Assembly: GCA_003118195.1 (NCBI GenBank)
Contig: BEXV01000153.1
Span: forward strand, 222,449 to 232,468
Direction: 5' to 3'
Length of the DNA: 10,020 bases
DNA from: Hemicentrotus pulcherrimus
Lineage: Eukaryota; Echinodermata; Echinoidea; Camarodonta; Strongylocentrotidae
Shown: positions 1 through 7,730 of the stretch, piece by piece
How positions within the stretch are numbered: the stretch's first letter is position 1
Layout of the letters: each line of letters opens with the position of its first letter
Translations under genes and position numbers: made by a program
The notes under the pieces: generated by a model
Database searches by the model: none
Told to the model about the DNA's origin: nothing
The model's input: the letters and a program-made list of their open reading frames with translations, nothing else

Positions 1-111
1 TTTTTTTTTTTTTGGGGGGGGGGCACTTTTTCAAATATTGAGGGGGTACGATCCCCCTTTAACAAAAATTGAGGGGGCGTGCCCCCTGTCCCTTCGGGAT
101 CACCGCCCCTG
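1..111 (-). mobile_element. Partial DNA transposon end (CAGGGGCG terminus, hAT-like guess), truncated by window edge
   Basis: Read on the minus strand, this stretch begins CAGGGGCG at 111-104 and continues leftwards through alternating G runs and C runs to a T13/G10 homopolymer junction at the window edge. Two hairpins are visible: AGGGGGC/GCCCCCT with a 2-nt loop (72-87) and AGGGGG/CCCCCT with a 6-nt loop (41-58). Termini beginning CAGGG are typical of hAT-superfamily DNA transposons, and CAGGGGCG-type ends with G-run hairpins are common in marine invertebrate repeats. No transposase is visible, so it is probably non-autonomous or only an end is present. The superfamily assignment is inference; the hairpins and the similar end at 9774 are seen directly. 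Confidence 0.5.
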
Positions 112-1189
112 ATGCCTAGACCAACATAAAGATTTTGCTTTCTGAAAGAAATTATCAACTGCTTTTTAAATTAATACCATATTAAATTTATACGAAGTAA
201 AAAAAATATGCAATTCACTATATATTGGAAAGACTAAGTAAGGTGCAATAAATATTTATGAAATTCGACCATACAATTAATCTTTCCCGATGGATAAGGA
301 TGGATTATACCGGTTCACCTCCAAAAGATTTAGAGTACCCAGCCCGTAGGTTCGTCATAAGATATACCGCAAGAAGGTAATAGTTTAAAATAAACTCTTA
401 CTTTGCCAGAGCTTTCGCTCGGTGAGATTTTACCAAAACATGAAGAATTCATTCTGTCCAAAACCCTGAACTCCTTTAACCATTAATTATATACAAAGTG
501 ATGTGTATAAAAACTTGTAGGAAATTGGATATTCTTTCAGATGATACCAAATATTCGTATATTATTATTATTATGTTTCATGCATAGATATAATTAATTG
601 CTCTTCTGTTTGTTATTTTTTGATGCAATAGTGAGAAAGGATTATACTTGTACTATTATGACTATATACAATTGTTATTACTAGTTCTTTACAAAACTGA
701 ATGCATGCTTAAACTTTTATATGCATATGTATGTTGATAACTACACACATGTGTCCTGTTATAGCCTGGGTTATTGAAAGTGACCAGTCTGTGTGTCACA
801 TATACGTGACATCGGCACATCTCGAACAGGCATTTTCAAATCAAAATGTTGATTTCTTTCACTCAAAGTGTGTTTATATAAAAACACATATTTACAGGAT
901 ATGAATAAATATATTTTCAATTATTAAGACCGTGTATGGCAATATTTACAGTATTTAAGACTTTTTGAAAACGTTCGAGTTGTGGGTGACAACAATAAGA
1001 GAATTGTAAAATGGAAGCAGTAAATAGAAAAAGCTCAAATCAAGTCTGGCTGAAGAATAAAATTTCTTGATGCAAGTTATAATTGGTTGATATATATACA
1101 CTAATGTGCGTATAACACTAATAAGATGATAATGAGTAAATGATGATATCAATGATTATAAATTGATAACAATGATAGTAACAACAACA
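112..1189. other. AT-rich non-coding DNA, nothing recognised
   Basis: No credible coding region is visible on either strand; open frames are short and have AT-driven composition. Small structures include a GAGC/GCTC hairpin near 410-421 and a TGTCAC/GTGACA inverted repeat with a 6-nt spacer at 794-811. Neither is long enough to be compelling alone. It could be intergenic DNA or part of a long intron; the sequence does not say which. Confidence 0.5.
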
Positions 1190-1228
1190 ACAGAAATAAT
1201 AATGATGATAATGATGATGATATCGATA
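1190..1228. repeat. Degenerate GAT/AAT trinucleotide microsatellite
   Basis: A run of interleaved AAT and GAT triplets follows a short AAC run (about 1180-1192). It is imperfect and short and sits inside AT-rich non-coding DNA. No coding potential is associated with it. Confidence 0.7.
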
Positions 1229-2360
1229 AATAGCATTAACGACAAAAAAAATGTGACCATTCCATCTGAAGATCCGACATTTGCACCGTCTAAACATTGT
1301 AGAGTTAGGATTAAGACTGCAACTTGATTTTAGGATAGCTTTATGTTAAGAATTAAGTATATATTGTTAGATCCAGGTTTGAAGTTAGGCATTCTGTTAA
1401 AGGCCGGCTGAACTAGTTCAGCCAGAAGGGATTAGACCACCCAGCTAGCCAGCGAGGTCAATGTGACGTGACAGGTGGCTATCTCATTAACTCAGCTCTC
1501 AATTAACATAAGACAAAGAGGATCATGGGGGACCAACAGGCACCGATTGGGGAAGTTTTCTATGTAGAGGAAGGAAGTAGCTACAAGTAGGACAGTGTGG
1601 CTTTAAGGCGTGAAACCAACAGAGCATGTGTCCTACCGATAGCTAACTGATATGAAGAAAAGAGAATGACCTTTGACTTCGATCTCTCTGTCATGAAGAG
1701 AAGCCATGTCGAAGGGACTTATTGAGAAACAAATATTGAAATCGATAAGCAATGATGATATATATTTTACTTATCTGAAAACGTTTGTTGGCATTTTGCC
1801 AGTGGATAAGGTGGTAATACCAAGGCCAGTAATCTTAAGCAAGGTGATGAAGAAGGATAATTCTTAGAGTCAACAACTATAAGCAAAGTCTGAGTAGAAA
1901 AATAAAAGAGATTTCGTAAATTGTCGTGCCACTGTTGTTATTAGCATTTTTTATTTTATATTTTATTGCATTTATTGTCCGGGGTCCACTTTCAAGCGTT
2001 TGGAGGTGGTAACATAATCTATTTTCCTTATCTCAATCTCTGTTTTCGATAATTGCTGGATCGTAAGTACACTTTATGTACAATAAATCTAATGTGTACT
2101 TTTAGGGAAAAATGTTCACTTTTTAATATCAATTTTGCGTTAATATACCAATGACCACGTGTATGTAATAATCGGTAAGAGAACCAGCCCAGCTTACGTA
2201 AACGAGGGCCATCCTGATATTAACTTCTTTCTGCGGCAAGAGGTTTTACAAATCAAATGTGTGTTTTTGAAAATTGTTAGTCAAATTTAGGTCTCTTTGT
2301 TGCATTGATTGATTTAGCATGAAATATTATAATGACAACAACCTTTACAATTTCATGTAT
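1229..2360. other. Non-coding stretch, mixed complexity, no gene recognised
   Basis: No long open frame or RNA gene is recognisable. The part from about 1380 to 1740 has a more balanced base composition than its surroundings. It contains an 18-bp perfect palindrome (1406-1423) and a pair of 8-bp inverted copies, GTAGGACA at 1587-1594 and TGTCCTAC at 1629-1636. That segment may be an old repeat or a regulatory block. The rest is AT-rich with no clear structure. Confidence 0.45.
1406..1423. repeat. 18-bp perfect palindrome
   Basis: GGCTGAACTAGTTCAGCC equals its own reverse complement over all 18 bases; the bases flanking it do not extend the symmetry. Function is unknown. It could be a dimeric protein binding site or a relic of a repeat. 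Confidence 0.8.
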
Positions 2361-2363
2361 TAA

Positions 2364-2585
2364 TGCTTGTCACTTTTTCAAGAAGGAAAAAATAGAGATG
2401 TTAAACATTTTATCGAAAATACTCACATTTTTCCCCCGGATTTTCCTGCTGAAGAAATACATTTTATACTCAAGCGTGTTTCACATTGTTTTCTTGAAAA
2501 CCTTGAAATCAGCTTTAATGATAAGCTAGAAATAATGACAATCATAAGCTCGTTAAAGCGATATAAAGGGCAAAAGATAAGATAA
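2364..2585 (+). other. Exon-like open frame of unknown identity (possible orphan or decayed exon)
   Basis: An open frame runs from just after a stop at 2361-2363 to TAA at 2583-2585, about 73 codons, with no ATG at its 5' end. Near its start is a convincing 3' splice-site context: a branch-point-like TTAATGC, a pyrimidine-rich run, then TTTCAAG ending near 2382. The encoded peptide has protein-like composition, with alternating charged and hydrophobic residues. It includes FPPDFPAEE followed by two likely amphipathic helices, around ILKRVSHCFLENLEI and DKLEIMTIISSLKRY. This recalls helical-repeat proteins (for example FAST-kinase/octotricopeptide-type repeats), but I do not recognise the family. 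A donor-like CAG/GTGCGT lies at 2590-2598, after the stop. It may be a terminal exon of another gene, a decayed fragment, or chance. Confidence 0.3.
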
Positions 2586-2800
2586 CAAACAGGTGCGTAC
2601 ATTCACAGAGCGTCGTACTTGCTGATATCAAACCATTATTGTGGTTAAATATTATGAGATGCACTTAAAGTGATGACATCATTTCGTCTGATGTTGTCAC
2701 AGTTTAAACTTACACGAGCAGAGCTTCATCTTTCGATCGTAGCTCGGTCTTGTAATGTTTCGTTTTACTGACAATAATTTAAATCCAAGATATTAACATC
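2586..2800 (+). promoter_or_regulatory. Probable promoter and 5' leader of the receptor gene
   Basis: This is the non-coding interval directly upstream of the receptor start. It has no clear TATA box at a convincing distance. It contains an 11-bp odd palindrome, TGATGACATCA (2671-2681), resembling the half-site symmetry of bZIP/ATF-type binding sites, and a short upstream ORF (2755-2796). The transcription start cannot be placed from sequence alone, and an upstream 5' exon is possible. Confidence 0.35.
2755..2796 (+). promoter_or_regulatory. Upstream ORF of 13 codons ending 4 nt before the receptor start
   Basis: An ATG at 2755-2757 opens a 13-codon frame that stops at TAA 2794-2796. It leaves 4 nt before the receptor ATG at 2801 and is in a different frame. 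It has G at -3 but T at +4, so the start context is moderate. If transcription begins upstream of 2755, ribosomes would meet this ORF first, which usually lowers translation of the main frame. Whether it is in the mRNA is unknown. Confidence 0.35.
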
Positions 2801-5800
2801 ATGGCAATATTCAAACAAAATAAGTTATTCGGTTTTCTATTCATCATACTCTTTATCAGGAGCAACTGTTGTGGCAAAGTTGTTAACACACCAGATACCG
2901 AAGTCTTGCCTACAACTCGCATCTCAGAATATGGTACGGACGATAGGAATGATGATGCATCTGCGGGTCAGGAAATAGTTGTCGAGATGCAGGACCTTGG
3001 CACTCATTCACATCTACAGGCACCTACTACAAATACAGGAGAAGATATGGTCATTCAAGAAGTAGCTACTCAGCTGGAAGATCCCGGTGATGGTTCTAAG
3101 CGGCACCAATGTGGATTCATAGACTCATGTGTTGGGAGATGTGGCTCTGGGCCGTCAGACCGTGATTCTATCTACACCTACATAGTTAGTACCCAGAAAC
3201 GTTTGCCAATCCGTACCAGTTACCTTTGTTTCTGTGATTCACGGTGTTCTCTCTATGGTGATTGCTGCAGGGATTACGATGTCCACTGTCAATGTGTCGG
3301 TAACGAACTGAACGGTAAAACATATCTTACGGAAGAGACGGATGTGCTTGTCGAACATGAAGGGATGATAGGTGTCAGTCCCACTATCCAAAATGACGCT
3401 AATTTAGAAGGCCCTCAAGAACAGAGTGGTGAACTACTGGACGATCTAATGATTAAGAGAGACATGATGGAATGTAAACATTTGGATGAAGTCGAGTTTG
3501 GCTCTTTGCTGGTAGAAACGAAATGTCACCCAGACTGGAAGAACAAGAAAATCGAGACGCTGTGTACTAACATTGACTATCGCGATGATATTGCAAAACT
3601 ATTCGTTCAAGGGAGTGACCATATTACCTACCGGAATATTTTCTGTGCAGAATGCAACTTCGTGAAGGTGTTTCATTTCTGGATCGAAGATGCATATTGC
3701 CATGGAGAACTGCCGACCACTGTTTACGAACAACCGGAACATTTGTCAAATTATCTGAGGAAGTATTGCATGACGAAATTCCGTGTGCCATTTGGGCATG
3801 TATTTCGACCATGCTTGAAAATGGTTGATAGCTGCCCTAAAGTGATATCACAAGAATCGGAATGGATGGAGCAGAACTGCGTATCTGGACATCTGTCTTT
3901 GGTTACCGCGGATATCACCTCGCCCAAGTTATGGGGTTCTACGTTATATCGCAACTCTGTATGCGCTAAATGCAACGGGGTTGACGAGAGGTTGATCAGC
4001 TGCCCGACGAAAGACATGCTCAAAAAACATTTCATTCGTAATTCTACTTATCAAAATGTTTCGAAACCATCAAATGGTGACGGTAAGATAACGAATCGAA
4101 TTGTCACGAATTACAACATGGCAGCTAAAGATCAAAGCAGTACTGTCGTCTATAGAGGAAATGGACTGGTTGTTCCAATAGTAGACACGTGTGAAGATGG
4201 ACAGGTATTCGACCCTTATTTAGGGAACTGCAGACAGCTCTACTGTTCGGATGGATATGTCCTTGTCAAACAGAACTGTGTGCCGACAAAAGCAACGGAT
4301 GAGCTGAACGATGACGATATCATACAAATGGTGGAAGCTATCACTGCTGTTATCAACGAAACGGTCGGTCTCGAAGGCGAGCTGGTGATTACTGTAAAGA
4401 TTTGCATGGAATGGGATTATAGGGATCATGGTGGAAAGTACAACGATAATGTGAATGCACCTGTGCCTGGCAAAGGCAAACTGCCCCTTGATAGCCTCGT
4501 ATTCAATAGCAGTGCGTGGGACATTTATGTCAGTCCCATATACCCCAACAACTCGTTTATTGATCACGAGCTTACGGACATGGCTTGCGAAGTCACTGTC
4601 ACGATGGTCGTTACAAATCCGGAGGAAATGACCAAAAACAATGCCAAACAATTTGCCGAGATTCTTGGTAAGCTATCTGACCTCAATAACGCGAATGAAA
4701 TGCATGTTTATGTGAATGATGTTTGTGTAAAGACACCTGAAGAAGAAGATTCTACGTTTGTGGAAATACTGCATGGAAACCTGACTGATCTCAACTACTT
4801 GATTGGTCATTGCAATCATGGAAACCTCACTATTGTAGAGTCATCTGACTTTACTATCCACACACATGGGACCGATAACGACGTGACTTCATGTCCGATT
4901 GTCTATGTGAATAGTACGTCGCGTGTTTATGACTGTTACGAAAACTACATTTTTGGATATGACAGTACCATCCCCGTCGATGAACAGACGTTTGGTGCCC
5001 TAGTTTGTGATTCCCAGTCGCCGATCGATCCAAAGTGTGAGAGAATATTGTTGAATGAGACAGAATATGATATATTGCCGAATGGTAGCGTGATTACATT
5101 GAGTGGCATCATATACAACCCTCCAAATTATCACCAGACAACAGAAGGCGTTCTGATTTGTAATATGTATGTAAACGTTATTTCAGAAACCGTGGTCATA
5201 TTTTTCGATTTTTCACGAGCTCAAACTATCATGACATATACCGGACTTGTCATATCTTCAGTGTGTCTTTCTGTTACTCTGCTGACGTACGTCATCTTTG
5301 GGGAATTACGTACGTTGCCTGGGTTACACATCATGTCGCTAATAGTTGCCTCGATTGGTGGGAACATTACGTTTATAGTAAGTCTCAGCCTAACGCCAGG
5401 GTCTTTGGAATGCCAAGTAACCGCGGTAATAATGCACTACTTCTTTTTGACGCGACTGTTCTGGACCAACGCCATTGTCGTCCATGCCTTCCAGACATTT
5501 GGACCAAACGTGCGTGGGTGTGTCCATCGATCGTTTGACGTCCTCCGCAAGAGTAGTGCTCGCTCACGCGTACGCCAACACATACCGTACGCGCTTTACG
5601 CCTGGTGCATGCCAATACCATTCACTGCACTCGGGAGCGCCTGGCATTTCTGCGCATGCGGACCATTGCCCGTTTACTATGGAATATACTTTTCTTGTTG
5701 GATCTCAGACCCGCTGTCCTTCCTGTATCTTTTTGTCTTGCCATTGGTACTGGTTATAACCACCAACACCACCCTGTTCGTTCCAATCGTATATAGCTTA

Positions 5801-6208
5801 CATACCGCCAGAAAACAATGCTCAAAGAAACTAAGTTCATTGAGAGGACAGGACATGTTTAAAGACGCCAACAAAAAGCCGGGTGAGTTGGCCATTTATG
5901 CCAAACTTTCCACGACGGCCGGCTTTTCGTGGTTGTTTGGTATTTTGGCTGCTTTCACTGATCAAGATTTCTTCTGGTACTTGTTTATTCTCTCTATGAG
6001 TCTCGAAGGACTCTTCATCTTTTTCTCTTTCTTTTGCAACAAGAGAGTCAAGAACTTGTATTCAAAGCGATTCGGTAAAAAGGGTAATGGAATGTGTCTA
6101 GGTAGTCGAGATTGTGGACAGTCAAGGAGTGCATATACTATTTCACATCAAGTCGAAAAAAGATCTGCTAATCCACCGAAAGAGACATTCACGACACGCA
6201 CTGTATGA
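2801..6208 (+). CDS. Methuselah-like/adhesion-type class B G-protein-coupled receptor with somatomedin-B domain, intronless
   Basis: The 1135-residue receptor lies in one uninterrupted frame. The start has a good context (A at -3, G at +4), an in-frame stop at 2780-2782 just upstream, and a signal peptide (residues 1-24). In order: a somatomedin-B domain (C110 to C163, with CFCDSRC and GDCCRDYD); two repeated cysteine modules ending YRN..CAECN (277-286) and YRN..CAKCN (383-392); a CEDGQVFDP..C..YC module (464-493); and a long stalk with about ten N-glycosylation sequons in the ectodomain. A juxtamembrane module (736-787) follows, then seven membrane segments near 808-832, 841-863, 873-897, 927-949, 971-999, 1030-1052 and 1057-1080. 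The class B hallmarks are LRTLPGLHIMSL, C871 with C966 (CWIS, ECL2 disulfide), GFSWLFGILAAF and WYLFILSMSLEGLFIF. No GPS motif precedes TM1, so autoproteolysis is unlikely. It probably signals through G proteins at the plasma membrane; the ligand is unknown. The 7TM call is firm, the subfamily less so. Confidence 0.9.
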   Translation: MAIFKQNKLFGFLFIILFIRSNCCGKVVNTPDTEVLPTTRISEYGTDDRNDDASAGQEIVVEMQDLGTHSHLQAPTTNTGEDMVIQEVATQLEDPGDGSKRHQCGFIDSCVGRCGSGPSDRDSIYTYIVSTQKRLPIRTSYLCFCDSRCSLYGDCCRDYDVHCQCVGNELNGKTYLTEETDVLVEHEGMIGVSPTIQNDANLEGPQEQSGELLDDLMIKRDMMECKHLDEVEFGSLLVETKCHPDWKNKKIETLCTNIDYRDDIAKLFVQGSDHITYRNIFCAECNFVKVFHFWIEDAYCHGELPTTVYEQPEHLSNYLRKYCMTKFRVPFGHVFRPCLKMVDSCPKVISQESEWMEQNCVSGHLSLVTADITSPKLWGSTLYRNSVCAKCNGVDERLISCPTKDMLKKHFIRNSTYQNVSKPSNGDGKITNRIVTNYNMAAKDQSSTVVYRGNGLVVPIVDTCEDGQVFDPYLGNCRQLYCSDGYVLVKQNCVPTKATDELNDDDIIQMVEAITAVINETVGLEGELVITVKICMEWDYRDHGGKYNDNVNAPVPGKGKLPLDSLVFNSSAWDIYVSPIYPNNSFIDHELTDMACEVTVTMVVTNPEEMTKNNAKQFAEILGKLSDLNNANEMHVYVNDVCVKTPEEEDSTFVEILHGNLTDLNYLIGHCNHGNLTIVESSDFTIHTHGTDNDVTSCPIVYVNSTSRVYDCYENYIFGYDSTIPVDEQTFGALVCDSQSPIDPKCERILLNETEYDILPNGSVITLSGIIYNPPNYHQTTEGVLICNMYVNVISETVVIFFDFSRAQTIMTYTGLVISSVCLSVTLLTYVIFGELRTLPGLHIMSLIVASIGGNITFIVSLSLTPGSLECQVTAVIMHYFFLTRLFWTNAIVVHAFQTFGPNVRGCVHRSFDVLRKSSARSRVRQHIPYALYAWCMPIPFTALGSAWHFCACGPLPVYYGIYFSCWISDPLSFLYLFVLPLVLVITTNTTLFVPIVYSLHTARKQCSKKLSSLRGQDMFKDANKKPGELAIYAKLSTTAGFSWLFGILAAFTDQDFFWYLFILSMSLEGLFIFFSFFCNKRVKNLYSKRFGKKGNGMCLGSRDCGQSRSAYTISHQVEKRSANPPKETFTTRTV

Positions 6209-6383
6209 AAATCACTTTTTTTCATTATTTGAAAATTCAGAAATATTCTTGCAAAACAATGGATAAATCCCTCACCTAAAGGGAAAGACCATATACAGCA
6301 TTATTTTGCACGTGCATTCCGATGTACTGTCGTTTTTCTGATGATGCCAACTTAACAACACCTTTCTTTTTTCTTTTTTTTTA

Positions 6384-6389
6384 AATAAA
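6384..6389 (+). terminator. Candidate polyadenylation signal 1
   Basis: A canonical AATAAA lies about 175 nt after the receptor stop codon, following a T-rich tract. This is a reasonable distance for a short 3' UTR. No cleavage site can be proven from sequence alone. Confidence 0.5.
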
Positions 6390-6458
6390 AGTATTTATAC
6401 GGTGATCTGGTGACGTAGGAGGTATACTGCTGGGAGATATTTGAACCGGCTATTTTCA

Positions 6459-6464
6459 AATAAA
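6459..6464 (+). terminator. Candidate polyadenylation signal 2
   Basis: A second AATAAA lies 75 nt beyond the first. Either could serve the receptor transcript, so alternative 3' ends are possible. Confidence 0.4.
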
Positions 6465-6862
6465 ACTTCAATAGAACTATAATTAGAGGACCGGGAATTT
6501 GTCTTCCGGTGTGGGGGCACAAGTCTAAAGAATCGCTGAATTGTGAAAGAGGACACCCCCCCCCAAAAAAAGAAGAAATTAATCCAAATAACAAATTCAA
6601 AAAGCAAAGCAAAAGTTATAACATGTTTTCAGATGCATTTGTCTATAAAATGTGTGACACGCAAAATAAGTATATCACAAGCCGAGTGAAGCATAAGCTA
6701 TCTTTTAAAAAAGCCCGCAAGTTGAAAAATAAATATATATATATTTCGTTTGAGGTGTATACGAATAATTTAAAACTGAAACTTATGCATGAAATGCTTG
6801 GCAGATTTAGCAGGTCAATTCAAGACAACTATTATCAAGACAAGTAACGTATTAAGGTATAA

Positions 6863-6916
6863 CCCCCCCCCCCCCCCCACTCCCCATTGGAACGCCTATA
6901 CAGGGGATCCCCATTG
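6863..6916. repeat. C16 run followed by a 27-bp minisatellite remnant (about 1.3 copies)
   Basis: After 16 consecutive C residues, the 9-mer TCCCCATTG occurs at 6881-6889 and again at 6908-6916, exactly 27 bp apart. The 27-bp unit contains AACGCCTATACAGGGGA, so each junction forms the palindrome GGGGATCCCC (6903-6912). This looks like one full unit plus a partial second unit of a tandem repeat. Confidence 0.55.
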
Positions 6917-7035
6917 AAAAAAATGTTAAATTCAAGAAAATAAGAACAAATATTCAATGCAGTAAATCGTTTACGAAGGAAAAGCTTTGCGGTTCCTAAC
7001 TATCACTGCTTAGTTCGTAAAGAATTTAAAGTAAT

Positions 7036-7061
7036 TAATATATGTATATATATATATATAT
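7036..7061. repeat. TA dinucleotide microsatellite
   Basis: A nearly pure run of alternating T and A is interrupted once by a G near its start. It is a simple repeat with no other visible role. Confidence 0.8.
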
Positions 7062-7615
7062 TTACATTCCATGTTTATAAATATTTTTGTTTGTTTGCAA
7101 TTCTACAGAATCGTTCTTGTCTAAACTAGTGTAGCTTATTGCAAGTTTTGAGGCATACACCGTATAATTACTTTGTTGTAGTTTCGCCAGTGAAAAGATT
7201 ACCCGTTTGTATATTCTTCTATAGTTCGAAATAGACACAATTTATGATAACTTTAGGATTGTTATATCACACATGAAGAATTCCGGACGGACAAATAAGT
7301 TTTATAAAATTATGTATAGATATTTACCCGTTTCCAAACGACCTTACGGTAGGTGTTAGACGTAATCACAGTTTAATCCAAGTAGTATCAAACTGTAATA
7401 TTATTAGCGTATTACAAGTCTCGCAGTTGTTATAACTCCGAATCTTTAAATCCATGCGCATTACTCCTAGGAAATCCAATTACCCTACAATTAAAAATAT
7501 ACATATATCTACATTTAAAGGAGAAAATATGGACAATAACAAACTGCTGACCATACACACCGATGTCAGTCGGTATTATGTGCGTTGAAATGCGTGTATT
7601 ATTGGTTTTCAAGCA

Positions 7616-7650
7616 ATATATATACATATATAAACATGTATGTATATGTA
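7616..7650. repeat. Imperfect TA/CATA microsatellite
   Basis: An alternating pyrimidine-purine tract made of TATA, CATA and TGTA units. It is degenerate and sits in non-coding DNA. Confidence 0.6.
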
Positions 7651-7714
7651 TTGAATAAACCAATGTTAACTTAAATAATAACTTACCTATCGTTGTACTT
7701 AAATATACAACATT

Positions 7715-7730
7715 CTAAAATATATTTTAG
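7715..7730. repeat. 16-bp AT-rich perfect palindrome
   Basis: CTAAAATATATTTTAG is identical to its reverse complement. The core resembles a CArG/MEF2-like A/T-rich site, but in DNA this AT-rich a chance palindrome is plausible. Confidence 0.6.

Noticed and set aside
2332..2529. 65-codon open frame on the plus strand
   Set aside because: It overlaps the more protein-like frame at 2364-2585 in another phase and has a Phe/Leu/Ile/Lys-rich composition expected from AT-rich DNA.
4220..4651. 143-codon antisense frame inside the receptor gene
   Set aside because: It is a shadow of the sense coding frame; no signal peptide, domain or start context supports it.
6194..6208. C-terminal TTRTV as a PDZ-binding motif
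   Set aside because: Class I motifs need Ser/Thr two residues before the last; here that residue is Arg, so the match fails.
6335..6360. CTGATGA as a hammerhead ribozyme core
   Set aside because: No correctly placed GAAA core segment or pairing stems are visible around it.
2801..6400. Receptor gene as a recent processed retrocopy
   Set aside because: It lacks introns, but no genomic poly(A) tract or flanking duplication marks an insertion, and intronless receptors of this type are plausible in these animals.
6509..6847. 112-codon open frame on the plus strand
   Set aside because: It runs through a C9A7 homopolymer, is Lys/Asn-rich with no domain signature, and lies beyond the receptor's polyadenylation signals; composition explains it.
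7430..7663. 77-codon minus-strand open frame
   Set aside because: It is Tyr/Ile-rich, includes the TA/CATA microsatellite and has no recognisable domain.
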